The notes beneath the pieces were generated by a model. The model saw only the letters and a list, made by a program, of their open reading frames with translations, made no database searches and was not told the DNA's origin. A program made the translations under genes and the position numbers. A DNA stretch of 29,028 bases. Source: Marinibacterium sp039179965. Its GTDB lineage: Bacteria > Pseudomonadota > Alphaproteobacteria > Rhodobacterales > Rhodobacteraceae. The stretch lies in contig JBCDEC010000021.1 in NCBI GenBank assembly GCA_039179965.1, positions 1 to 29,028 on the forward strand. The letters are read 5' to 3'. The number at the start of each line of letters is the position of its first letter. The first letter of the stretch is position 1. This document shows, one piece after another, positions 1-8,038 of this stretch.

Positions 1-34
1 GCGCCCGAAGCGCGTCTGGCAAAGGTGCTGACAT
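1..34 (-). CDS. N-terminal fragment of a probable transposase (runs off left edge)
   Basis: An ATG on the minus strand at 34-32 opens a frame (MSAPLPDALRA) that runs off the left end after 11 codons. It is preceded by a strong Shine-Dalgarno match (GGGAGGAT, about 5-8 bases upstream), so this is very likely a real gene start. The residues resemble, from memory, the beginning of IS630-type transposases common in Rhodobacterales, where a short basic N-terminus leads into a helix-turn-helix. With only 11 residues visible the family is a guess; the presence of a gene start is more secure than its identity. Confidence 0.4.
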   Translation of the reverse strand, partial: MSAPLPDALRA

Positions 35-696
35 GATCCATCCTCCCAAACAGGATGAATCACAAAATCACGCGTGTGGGAATCCCCGCGATTCAGGTTT
101 TAGGCGGGTCGCTTTAGGCCCTTTGATCCGCATATCTTCGATCATCCGTGCGCGCAGCGGTATGGTCTTGGTGCCCGTCATGGGACCGCCTGTCTGTTGA
201 TTTAGAGAACCCAATCGTCAGACAAACACGCCCATTCCCAAAATCCCGGCAGTCAGATCATCGCAAAGCGCAAGCTGCAAGCACCCCTGCAGCACAAGCG
301 GCTTCGTCCTTGTCCCGCGCCTCGTAAACTCGACGCGTAACCCATACTGCAAAGTGCACGATCGACCGCGTTTGGCGCTGTGCTGCGGTAGGGAGTTTTC
401 TCTCACGCAGCATTTTTCGCGCTGCCTGCGCTCGCAGCACTATATCACAATGGCTGGGCCGGACTCCTTCCGGTCATTCGCCATATTCGCGAGTGCCTCT
501 CGGTGTCTGAAGGTTTGCTCGGCGCACGAAGCTGCCTGATGCGAGTGCGGCGACAACTCGCCTGGTTGCTCGACTGTGCCTGTGAAAGACCGGCGGCGGC
601 CCAGCGAAATAATTTAAGTGAGCGCAGTTTCCGTCACTTTTTTTCGGTGTTACGCTTAACAGTACCGAGCGCATTTTCGCAGGAGAAGGGCAGACC
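35..696. other. Non-coding stretch between probable transposase and cyclase
   Basis: No convincing gene is visible in these 660 bases. The left part (35 to about 110) is the 5' leader of the minus-strand probable transposase and should include one end of that insertion sequence, but I could not fix the terminal repeat. Short minus-strand frames around 218-440 look low-complexity and lack good ribosome sites. Near the right end a 6-bp inverted repeat (616-621 with 634-639) is followed by a run of T, and AGGAG at 681-685 is the ribosome site for the cyclase gene at 697. Confidence 0.5.
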
Positions 697-2901
697 TTGG
701 AACGCAGGCTGGCCGCAATATTTGCCGCAGACGTGGTCGGTTTCAGCCGCATGATGGCCGAGGACGAAGTGGGCACGTTCGAACGTTTGACCACGTTGCG
801 CCAAGACATCCTCACCCGTTTGATCGAAGAAAAGAGCGGGCGAGTCGTCAAGCTTATCGGCGACGGGCTACTGGCCGAATTTGCAAGTGTCGTCGATGCC
901 GTGGAGGCCGCGATCCAGATACAAGAGGCAGTTTCCAACAGAAACGCCACCACTGATCCCAGCCAACGGATCGAGTTGCGAATCGGTATCAACCTGGGCG
1001 ATCTGATTATCGATGGCGACGACATCTACGGAGACGGCGTCAATATTGCCGCGCGCCTGGAACCCCTTGCGAAGCCCGGAGGCGTCTGCATCTCGCGCCA
1101 GGTCTACGAGCATACGCGCGGCAAGGTCAGCAGACCATTCGAGCCTGCGGGGGTGCACCGCGTCAAAAACATACCCGAGCCGCTTGCTGTTTTCCGCATG
1201 GCGGACCCAAATGGCAAACCATACGCCCTTCGGTCTCGCTTGAAGGCTCGCATCGCCCTCGCGGCGATGGTCGTGGTAGCCGTGCTTTCAACTGCCACTT
1301 ACGTGCTGCGCGACGACATTGTGGCCCTGTTCAGCGGCTCGCAGGGTGAGATGTTCGCAGCCGAGGACGCGCGCCCTTCTCTCATTGTGTTGCCCTTTGA
1401 AAACCTCGGGCTGCCTGACGCGGAACGCTACATCGCCGATGGTCTCACGGACGACCTGATTACCGACTTTTCGAAAGTCGCGGGGCTGATGGTGATTGGC
1501 AGCAACACCGCATTTTCTTACCGGGACCGGACAATCGACAGCAGGGCCGTCGGTCGCGAGGTGGGTGTCGGTTATGTTCTCGAAGGCAGCGTGCGCAGAG
1601 TAGGTGCACGGCTACTGGTAAACGCGCGGCTGACGGACGTGAGCAGTGGGCAGACGCTTTGGGCCGAGCGGCTGGAGCGAGACGAAGCTGAGATCTTTTC
1701 TATTGAAGTCGGCCTGATAACCGAGACCATTGATCAGCTGGGGGTGGATGTGAGCGTGTCCGAACGGGAGCGGATCGAACGCCTCCCGACCACGGATCTT
1801 GAAGCATATGACTTCTTCCTCAGGGCCGAAGAGGCCGCGCGCAGCGGCTTCCGCCCCGGGCTGCGCGAGGCCTTGGGTCTGTATTCAGAGGCGACAGCAA
1901 TCGATCCGACCTTTTCCAGGGCCTACGCAGCTCAGGCGCGTACCGAGGCATTGGTCATGCGCCGAAACTACGACGACGTCCTGCCTTATCCGGTCGCCCG
2001 GAAGCGCGCCTACGATCATGCCGGGCGTGCCTTGGAAATTGATCCCGATGCGGCGATGCCTTTTGCCGTGTTGAGTGAATTGCAGACTGTCGATCGCCGG
2101 TATGAGGAAGCAATGCGCTCTGCGCGGCGCTCGGTCGAGAAGGCTCCCGGCGAAGCGTCCGCCTATCTGGCGCTGAGCTTTGCACAGACATTCTATGGGC
2201 GACACGAAGAGGCAATCGAGAATTTCGAAACCGCGCTGCGTCTCAATCCGCTATTGCCGGGCTATGCGCGGCAGATCGCAAGCCTATCATACATTCTTGC
2301 AGGTCGTCCCGAACGCGCCGTCGAAATCCTTGAAGAGATCAAGGATAGCTCGCAAGGCATCGAGGACTACTTCAACATCCTCGCCGCCGCGTACGCGGAG
2401 GCCGGACAGATGCAACAGGCGCAAGCGACTGCAAATGAGGTGGCCGTATACGCACCGCATACCTCGGCGCAGCTCTACAGGGTCATCTTTGCCCATTTTC
2501 AGCGGCAGGAGGAACTCGATCAGATCATCGATGCAATGTTGCGCGCGGGTGTGCAGGAATGGCCCTTCGATTTTCAGCCGGATGCGCGCGACAGGTTGTC
2601 TGCCGAACAGGTCGGCGCGCTGATCGATGGGAAGGTGTGGCAGGGAACCTTCGAAGGGCGCGGTCCCGGTCTGATGCAGATATCAGACAGCGGCAGCGTG
2701 GCGATGCGAACATCCACGATGTTCATCACCGGTTCGGCCTATGTGCAGGACGACACCTTGTGCATGCAACTACCTGGTCTGGCACTTGGTCGCTCGGCCT
2801 GTGGCCCGATTTACAAAATGGCCGCAGACGCCGCCGGGACGGACGAGCCGTACAGCTACGTCAATCCGCATATTCTGTTTCACTTTGGCCCGGACGGGTG
2901 A
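697..2901 (+). CDS. Class III adenylate/guanylate cyclase with TolB-like and TPR domains
   Basis: This 734-residue protein probably makes cyclic AMP from ATP, with its catalytic domain in the cytoplasm. Residues 1-170 form the cyclase domain. Metal-binding aspartates are D12 (in AADVVGFS) and D56 (in KLIGDG), the base-selecting lysine is K52, and N116 and R120 in the VNIAARL motif fit the transition-state pair. A single membrane helix lies at about 185-204. It is followed by a TolB/FlgT-like N-terminal type domain (about 226-350, starting PSLIVLPFENLG), TPR-like helical repeats (about 365-610) and a roughly 100-residue C-terminal region I do not recognise. The start is TTG at 697, chosen because the cyclase motif begins at once and AGGAG lies 11 bases upstream. 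This architecture is common in rhizobia and roseobacters. The sensed signal is unknown, and no adjacent gene is clearly coupled. Confidence 0.9.
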   Translation: MERRLAAIFAADVVGFSRMMAEDEVGTFERLTTLRQDILTRLIEEKSGRVVKLIGDGLLAEFASVVDAVEAAIQIQEAVSNRNATTDPSQRIELRIGINLGDLIIDGDDIYGDGVNIAARLEPLAKPGGVCISRQVYEHTRGKVSRPFEPAGVHRVKNIPEPLAVFRMADPNGKPYALRSRLKARIALAAMVVVAVLSTATYVLRDDIVALFSGSQGEMFAAEDARPSLIVLPFENLGLPDAERYIADGLTDDLITDFSKVAGLMVIGSNTAFSYRDRTIDSRAVGREVGVGYVLEGSVRRVGARLLVNARLTDVSSGQTLWAERLERDEAEIFSIEVGLITETIDQLGVDVSVSERERIERLPTTDLEAYDFFLRAEEAARSGFRPGLREALGLYSEATAIDPTFSRAYAAQARTEALVMRRNYDDVLPYPVARKRAYDHAGRALEIDPDAAMPFAVLSELQTVDRRYEEAMRSARRSVEKAPGEASAYLALSFAQTFYGRHEEAIENFETALRLNPLLPGYARQIASLSYILAGRPERAVEILEEIKDSSQGIEDYFNILAAAYAEAGQMQQAQATANEVAVYAPHTSAQLYRVIFAHFQRQEELDQIIDAMLRAGVQEWPFDFQPDARDRLSAEQVGALIDGKVWQGTFEGRGPGLMQISDSGSVAMRTSTMFITGSAYVQDDTLCMQLPGLALGRSACGPIYKMAADAAGTDEPYSYVNPHILFHFGPDG

Positions 2902-2920
2902 TCCTTGGCGGCGGCGCAGG

Positions 2921-3400
2921 TCAGTTGGAGTAATCTTTCGTCGCCAGCGGCTTGGTGTCTTCCCAGTTCGCATCCGCCTTTGCGATCACCTCTTCCCCTT
3001 TTGGATGGTCGAGCATTTCTGCACCGGTCGGGTCTGAGATGAAGTAAAGCTTCCCATCGATGATACGCCAGGAATTTATCGGGTCGATGTTTTCGGACGC
3101 GTTGGCTCCCAATCCGACCCCCAATGCGCAAAAACCGCCGTATTGCGGCGCGTATTTGACCGGGTCGGACTTGAACAGATCACGGTTCTCTGCGCTGTTG
3201 AAGTGCCATGGCGTGCCGAGCCAATCATATGCAAATTCACTGGATCCCTTAACGGCACGGCTTTCCGTGAAATAGGCAACGGTGTCATAGCCCTTGATTG
3301 CAACATCACCGAAGGGACCTGTGTTAATCGGCTCATCGGCCAGCGCGGCACTGCTCATGCCTACGGTAAACAGGCCAATCATCAAAGATCGAAAGTTCAT
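2921..3400 (-). CDS. Exported YHS domain-containing protein
   Basis: A 159-residue protein with a signal peptide (about 1-21, cleavage after SAALA). The YHS-like domain covers about 30-125: VAIKGYDTVAYF, then HFNSAENRDLFKSDPVKYAPQYGGFC. YHS domains are small, often metal- or heme-associated modules in oxidoreductase-linked proteins; exported single-domain versions such as this one have no settled function. The start at 3400 (MNFRSL) is preferred over a longer upstream frame because it gives a signal peptide and has AAGGAAGG about 9 bases upstream. It is the second gene of a two-gene unit: the upstream ankyrin gene stops inside this ribosome site, 16 bases before the ATG. One cysteine (C91) sits in the conserved YGGFC segment. 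Confidence 0.85.
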   Translation of the reverse strand: MNFRSLMIGLFTVGMSSAALADEPINTGPFGDVAIKGYDTVAYFTESRAVKGSSEFAYDWLGTPWHFNSAENRDLFKSDPVKYAPQYGGFCALGVGLGANASENIDPINSWRIIDGKLYFISDPTGAEMLDHPKGEEVIAKADANWEDTKPLATKDYSN

Positions 3401-3416
3401 TATTTTGGACCTTCCT

Positions 3417-4010
3417 TTAAGTGCCTGCTTCCAAGCACAGGCGATGAAATTCCGGGCCGAACGCATCTTGCGGAGGGCATGTGGCCCCGTTCTGCTTGAG
3501 GAGCCCCACGATATCATAGTGTTTGCGGAACATCGTTCGGATCAGGACCGAAAAGCCATCGTTGTCGAGAGTCACGATATCCGCATCATGGTCGAGCAAT
3601 AGCTCGACCACCTCGATATGGCCCTCGTCGACCGCCATGAAGATGGGCGATTTTTCGGCCCTGTTGATGCGCCCATTCACATCTGCGCCATGGGCAAGAA
3701 GCAGGCGCGCCGTCTCAACACTGCCGCCAAAAGCTGCCGCATGAAGCGGTGTGAAGCCGCTGTGATTGCGCGCCATCACGTCAGCCCCTGCATCGATCAG
3801 GGCCGCAGCGGTCTCGGTGTTCCCGGCCAATGCCGCGGCAATCAGGGGAGTGGCTTTGTTCGGACCCCGCTCATCGACCAGGGTCCCGCTTTCCAAAAGG
3901 GCCTCAACGGTCGCAGTATCCCCCTGCTGTGCGGCGTCGAATAGAGGGCCCGCCTGGGCGGGTCCAAGTAAACAGAATGCAGTTGCAAAGATTGTCCCAA
4001 TCCGCCGCAT
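3417..4010 (-). CDS. Exported ankyrin-repeat protein
   Basis: A 197-residue protein with a signal peptide (1-20, cleavage after AQA) followed by four to five ankyrin repeats. Clear repeat units are at about 53-84 (ATPLIAAALAGN), 85-117 (GFTPLHAAAFGGS), 120-150 (SPIFMAVDEGH) and a degenerate one at 151-180. Ankyrin repeats bind protein partners, and the signal peptide places this one in the periplasm. AAGGGAGA just upstream of the ATG supports the start. The gene is co-directional with the YHS gene and ends within that gene's ribosome site, so the two are probably co-expressed and may act together. The catalytic function, if any, lies elsewhere; this looks like a binding protein. Confidence 0.88.
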   Translation of the reverse strand: MRRIGTIFATAFCLLGPAQAGPLFDAAQQGDTATVEALLESGTLVDERGPNKATPLIAAALAGNTETAAALIDAGADVMARNHSGFTPLHAAAFGGSVETARLLLAHGADVNGRINRAEKSPIFMAVDEGHIEVVELLLDHDADIVTLDNDGFSVLIRTMFRKHYDIVGLLKQNGATCPPQDAFGPEFHRLCLEAGT

Positions 4011-5142
4011 TGATCAATCTCCCTTGCTCGAACTCTACAATGAGCCGCACTTGCGCGCAACGACGGGTTATTTGCAGCGGTGCATATGACGGTGTCAGTC
4101 GATCGGGTGTGCCGGGCACCCACTGGCGGCAGCGCCCGCAGAAAAATCGGCTTCCCGGCCCATGCCGATCCGATGCGCCAATACTCCGATACTCGTCCAG
4201 TGTGAGGATGCGCAGGTCCATGCCAGTTGTCCGCCTCTCTCGTAAAGACACCGTGGGTCAGTCCCGGTCTTCTGACTCTCAGGCTTCTAAGGTTGGCGCC
4301 GAATGGGTGGTCCAGTCCTGTTTTCCGACGCGCTGGGAGCACCTGGTGTCAACGCTGCGCTTTCTGGTTCACCTCCTCCACACTTGGCAAAAACCGGCAG
4401 ACAGTCCAAGGACCCGACCCACCAATGGCTTTTTACCGGTTCTGGCCGCGTGTCGGGTGCGCGTTTCGGGTTTCGGGTGTTTTTCGAATGCCCGAGGCAG
4501 GTTCAGCCATCCGCGCATGACACCCCCCTGAGCGTCGGATTGACGATGTAGAACACACGTGGGCCTCCGCCCGTAGCCTCGGTCTCGCGACGCAACCAAT
4601 CCGCCGGTTCCAAAGCGCACAGCGCGGTTTCCACAATCTTCGCGGTCTGCATCCCGGCAAGCTTGCAATGCTGGATGTCCCGCACGGTCAAGCGGCGCAG
4701 TTGCTCTTGGCGTTTCGGCGTGGCGATGCGACGAGCGTTGCGGACCTACTGGGGCGCATCCGCCGCAACATTGGCCCGGAATACATGACCCGGCATGCGT
4801 GGGCACTTGGATGCTCCCCGACAAGGTTGCAGGCACGGCCAAGGTGGGCGAGGTCGATGCGGTCATCCGCATCTATTCGAGGGTATCTTGGGCGCAAAGG
4901 CAAAGCGAGCGTTTGAATGGTGCGCAAGCCTGCGAGATGCTCTGAGCCGACTGCGTCATCGCCACCGAACACGCACTCATCGACATCAGTTGCAGGCTCA
5001 AGGCCTACGTTTGATCTGCCGCATCACATGTTCGCCCTGCGGGCGTCTATTCAGGGCGTCCGGTCGGGAAAGCCCGGATCAATGGACCCGACTCCAGAAG
5101 CCGGACAAGGGCGAAGACGGATCGAACCGCTGGAGGACTGGT
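4011..5142. other. Decayed DNA, no intact gene
   Basis: About 1.1 kb lies between the ankyrin gene start and the amidohydrolase stop. Open frames here are short or overlap in conflicting directions. The only stretch with recognisable protein character is the minus-strand remnant at 4503-4745, described separately. A second minus-strand frame (about 4221-3990, MDLRILTLDEYRSIG, with a CGRC pair) has some protein-like character but runs into the ankyrin gene in another frame, and I could not assign it. The stretch reads as the scar of an integrated element. Confidence 0.5.
4503..4745 (-). pseudogene. Remnant of a DUF3987 primase/helicase-like gene (C-terminal winged helix)
   Basis: In the minus direction, directly after an in-frame TAG at 4748-4746, 80 codons stay open and read like the C-terminal winged-helix tail of DUF3987 proteins. 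The features are a VRNARRIAT helix, LTVRDIQHCKLAGM, a helix ending in LEPADWLRRE, and the typical GGGPRVFYIVNP ending. Known DUF3987 proteins are several hundred residues long and occur on plasmids and integrative elements as primase/helicase-like proteins. No ATPase core is visible upstream in any frame, so this is a truncated relic. The match is to a remembered family pattern rather than an alignment. Confidence 0.5.
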
Positions 5143-6369
5143 TTACATGTCGTCCTTGACCACAACCCCGTCCTGAAGGACCAGCGGGATACGCTCACCC
5201 TGCCCGCCGAGGCAGGCGATGTCGGCAATTGGATCGCCTTTGACGAGGATCACGTCGGCGGTTGCATCCGGTACAATCCGCCCAAGGTCCGGACGGCAGA
5301 GAATGTCCGCATTTACCGATGTGGCCGAGCGCAGGACATCGGCGGCTGGAAGGATCTGTGCGCGCAAGGCGAATTCGGTCGATTGATCCTGATGCATCCA
5401 GCCCAGAAGGTCGGTGCCATATCCCATCGGCACCTCCGCGCGCGACAGGATCTCAAGCGATGCAAGGCCCGCCTCACGCACCCGCCGGTTCTTTTCACGG
5501 TTCTCGCCGCCCAGCCCGATCGCATCCGCATGACGCTCAAGGCAGTCATAGATCACCAGTGTCGGGACCGCGTAGGCTCCGCGATCTTTCAGAACGCCCG
5601 CGACACGGTCGTCGATCAGATTGCAATGCTCCAGTGTGCGCACGCCATTGATACAGGCGTGCTCGATGGCCTTTGCCGTGTAGGTGTGGGCCGCGACGTA
5701 GGTGCAGGACGCTTCCGCGACCGCCACGACAGCTTGAATTTCTTCCGGCGTGAACTGAATCCAGTCGATGGGATCCGTTGGGGTCGCCACACCGCCATTG
5801 GCCATGATCTTCACGAAATCAGCGCCAAGGCGCAGTTCATCCCGGGCCGCCTGAAGGCAGGCAGGCACGCCGTCAACGATGCGCCCGAGCGATGGTAGGT
5901 GGCGACGCTGAAGATCCCCGACGTCGGCCCGGCTGGTTCCCCGAAAATCGGTATGTCCACCGGTTTGGCCAAGTGCCTTGCCTGACGTGAACAGGCGCGG
6001 GCCCCGGATCAGACCTTCTGCCTGAGCGCGTTTTGTGCCGGCGTCTCCACCACCCACGTCCCGGACAGTCGTGAAGCCACGATCCAGCATCGCCGACATG
6101 TTCTGAGCCGTCCAGTGGGCGACATAGGTCGGGTGCATGACCTCAAGCGCGGCAAGATTTGGGGTAGCGGCGGCGACATGCACATGCGCGTCGATCAGCC
6201 CCGGCATCAGTGTTGTCCCGGTGGCATCGACAACCCGGTCGGCCGCGCCGCCAAGTGCTGTTTCAGAGACGTCGGCAATCTTTCCATCGGCCAAAAGCAC
6301 GTGGCACCCGGGCTTGATCGCCTCGCCAACCCCATCGAACAAATTGCAGTTCTCGATCCTTATGCGCAT
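5143..6369 (-). CDS. Metal-dependent amidohydrolase (imidazolonepropionase/prolidase-like)
   Basis: A 408-residue cytoplasmic amidohydrolase that probably hydrolyses an amide or cyclic C-N bond. Metal-site residues are all visible: H62 and H64 in DAHVHVA, K187 in DFVKIMANGG (the usual carboxylated lysine), H228 in VAAHTY, H248 in TLEHCN and D320 in YGTD. The N-terminal beta-sandwich half (FDGVGEAIKPG) and the C-terminal part (DVILVKGDPIADI) are standard for the imidazolonepropionase-like branch. The start at 6369 has GGGAG upstream. It is divergent from the ABC importer operon, which suggests that the imported compound is its substrate. The exact substrate (dipeptide, hydantoin-like, pesticide-like) cannot be told. 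Confidence 0.9.
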   Translation of the reverse strand: MRIRIENCNLFDGVGEAIKPGCHVLLADGKIADVSETALGGAADRVVDATGTTLMPGLIDAHVHVAAATPNLAALEVMHPTYVAHWTAQNMSAMLDRGFTTVRDVGGGDAGTKRAQAEGLIRGPRLFTSGKALGQTGGHTDFRGTSRADVGDLQRRHLPSLGRIVDGVPACLQAARDELRLGADFVKIMANGGVATPTDPIDWIQFTPEEIQAVVAVAEASCTYVAAHTYTAKAIEHACINGVRTLEHCNLIDDRVAGVLKDRGAYAVPTLVIYDCLERHADAIGLGGENREKNRRVREAGLASLEILSRAEVPMGYGTDLLGWMHQDQSTEFALRAQILPAADVLRSATSVNADILCRPDLGRIVPDATADVILVKGDPIADIACLGGQGERIPLVLQDGVVVKDDM

Positions 6370-6491
6370 CGCGTTTTCTCAACTCCCGCAGGGCCATTTC
6401 TTTTTGCGTGTCGCCCAAAGTGGCAGGGACGGTTCGGAATGCAACACCGATTTTCCTTGCGAGTCCGACCGCATCTCGCATTGATAAACAC
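6370..6491. promoter_or_regulatory. Divergent promoter region, amidohydrolase / ABC importer
   Basis: These 122 bases separate two divergent transcription units and should hold both promoters. A possible plus-strand -35 (TTGCGA, about 6457) and -10 (TGATAA, 6482-6487) are 19 bases apart. If they are used, transcription would start around the ATG at 6492, favouring the internal ATG at 6549 as the real start of the first ATPase. No clear operator palindrome was found. Confidence 0.35.
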
Positions 6492-7304
6492 ATGAACGCG
6501 CAAACTCTTACCGCGGATCCGGTCCCGGGCGGAAACGACAATGCCCTCATGCAGGTTCGCAATCTTGAGCGCCGGTTCTACGGCGTGCGGGCGCTGTCGG
6601 ATGCCAGTTTCGACGTCGAGACCGGGACCGTCACGGCATTGATTGGCCCAAACGGCGCGGGCAAAACGACGGCGTTCAACTGTATCTCCGGGGTCATCCC
6701 GCCTGAAAACGGACGGGTGAGTTTCGACGGAGTCGAGATCACGGGACGCCGTCCGGACCAGATCAACGCCTGTGGAGTGGTGCGCACCTTTCAGATTGCC
6801 AGGGGCTTTCCGACGCTGACGGTGCTTGAAACGTTGCTCTTGCACGGCAACGATCAACCGGGCGAGCGCATGTTCACCGCCCTGTTTTCGCCTTCACGGG
6901 CCCGGACGCGCGAGCGCGAGCTTGTGGCGCGTGCCTATGGCGTAGCGAAGCGTCTGAAGCTCGACCATGTGATCGACAACCTGACAGACGCGTTGTCAGG
7001 GGGGCAGAAAAAGCTTCTGGAAATTGGCCGCGCCTTGATGGCGCAACCGCGCATGATCCTTCTGGATGAGCCGGTTGCTGGCGTAAACCCAACGCTCGCG
7101 GCAGAAATCGCCGAACGCATACAGCAACTTAACCAAGAGGACGGGCTGACCTTTCTGATCGTGGAACACGACATGGATATCGTGGCACAGATCTGCGACC
7201 CCGTGATTGTCATGGCCGAAGGACGCACGTTGATGACCGGCAGTTTCGACGACATTGCATCGGACGTGCGGGTCCAGGACGCCTACCTGGGAAAACGCGG
7301 ATGA
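6492..7304 (+). CDS. livG: Branched-chain amino acid-type ABC transporter ATPase, LivG-like
   Basis: Cytoplasmic ATPase (270 residues) that powers a HAAT-family importer together with the next gene. Walker A is GPNGAGKTT (52-60), the signature is LSGGQKK (169-174), Walker B is MILLDEP (188-194) and the switch histidine is H226. LivG character comes from the FQIARGF Q-loop and the long insert before the signature (about 120-160). The start is uncertain. ATG 6492 has no good ribosome site; a GTG at 6408 would add 28 unlikely residues; ATG 6549 would begin exactly where LivG proteins usually start (MQVRNLERRF). It is the first gene of a six-gene operon with overlapping stops and starts. The symbol is by family; the substrate is not necessarily an amino acid. 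Confidence 0.9.
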   Translation: MNAQTLTADPVPGGNDNALMQVRNLERRFYGVRALSDASFDVETGTVTALIGPNGAGKTTAFNCISGVIPPENGRVSFDGVEITGRRPDQINACGVVRTFQIARGFPTLTVLETLLLHGNDQPGERMFTALFSPSRARTRERELVARAYGVAKRLKLDHVIDNLTDALSGGQKKLLEIGRALMAQPRMILLDEPVAGVNPTLAAEIAERIQQLNQEDGLTFLIVEHDMDIVAQICDPVIVMAEGRTLMTGSFDDIASDVRVQDAYLGKRG

Positions 7305-8008
7305 GCCTGCTGCGGGTTGAAAACGTTGTGGCCGGCTACTCGAGCGCCGACACAATCCTGAAGGGCGTCAGCATCCACGCCGATGGCGGCGAAATCGTTG
7401 CCATTCTCGGACCCAACGGCGCAGGGAAATCGACTTTGCTCAAGGCGATTGCAGGACAACTGGCGGCCCGCGAAGGATCGATCCGCCTGAAAGACGATCC
7501 GCTCACCGGCCTGAAGCCACGCGAGGTGGCCAAACATGGCGTGGCCTATGTCCCGCAGGAGGCCAATGTCTTTCCGAGCATGAGCATTCATGAAAACCTC
7601 GAGATCGGTGGCTATCTTGCCCCCTCTCACATCCGGGAACGGATCGCAGAAATCTATGGCCGCTTTCCAATGCTCGCCGAGAAGCGAAAGGAAGCGGCCC
7701 GCTCCTTGTCCGGGGGACAACGCCAGGTGCTGGCCGTGGCCATCGCCTTGATGGTGGCGCCTCAGCTGATGCTGCTCGACGAGCCGTCAGCCGGACTGTC
7801 TCCAGTGGCAACGCAAGAGCTCTTCGGGACCATCCGCAACATCCGCGACGCAGGCGTGGCGGTGGTTCTGGTTGAACAGAACGCGCTCGACGCGCTGGAC
7901 CTCTCGGAACGGGCCTATATCCTGACTGCGGGGCGCAATCACATAGATGGCAAGTCAAGCGAATTGGCCGCGGACGGAGATGTCCGGCGTGCCTTTCTGG
8001 GCGGATAG
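7301..8008 (+). CDS. livF: Branched-chain amino acid-type ABC transporter ATPase, LivF-like
   Basis: The second ATPase (235 residues) of the importer. Walker A is GPNGAGKST (37-45), the signature is LSGGQRQ (136-142) and Walker B is LMLLDEP (156-162). The switch position is glutamine (LVEQN, Q193), as is usual for LivF rather than LivG. The length is normal for the family. The gene starts at ATGA, overlapping the stop of the LivG-like gene, so translation is coupled. It should pair with that ATPase on the two permeases encoded downstream. Confidence 0.93.
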   Translation: MSLLRVENVVAGYSSADTILKGVSIHADGGEIVAILGPNGAGKSTLLKAIAGQLAAREGSIRLKDDPLTGLKPREVAKHGVAYVPQEANVFPSMSIHENLEIGGYLAPSHIRERIAEIYGRFPMLAEKRKEAARSLSGGQRQVLAVAIALMVAPQLMLLDEPSAGLSPVATQELFGTIRNIRDAGVAVVLVEQNALDALDLSERAYILTAGRNHIDGKSSELAADGDVRRAFLGG

Positions 8009-8038
8009 CCCCTACCAGCAGAAAGAGGGAGAATTCTC

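Noticed and set aside
613..645. Terminator-like inverted repeat followed by T-run
   Set aside because: The stem is only 6 bp and there is no gene ending upstream on the plus strand, so it could be chance.
4795..5898. Long plus-strand open frame of 367 codons
   Set aside because: It lies mostly antisense to the amidohydrolase, which has all its metal ligands. The frame is rich in H, R and G, as expected for a shadow in GC-rich DNA, and has no ribosome site.
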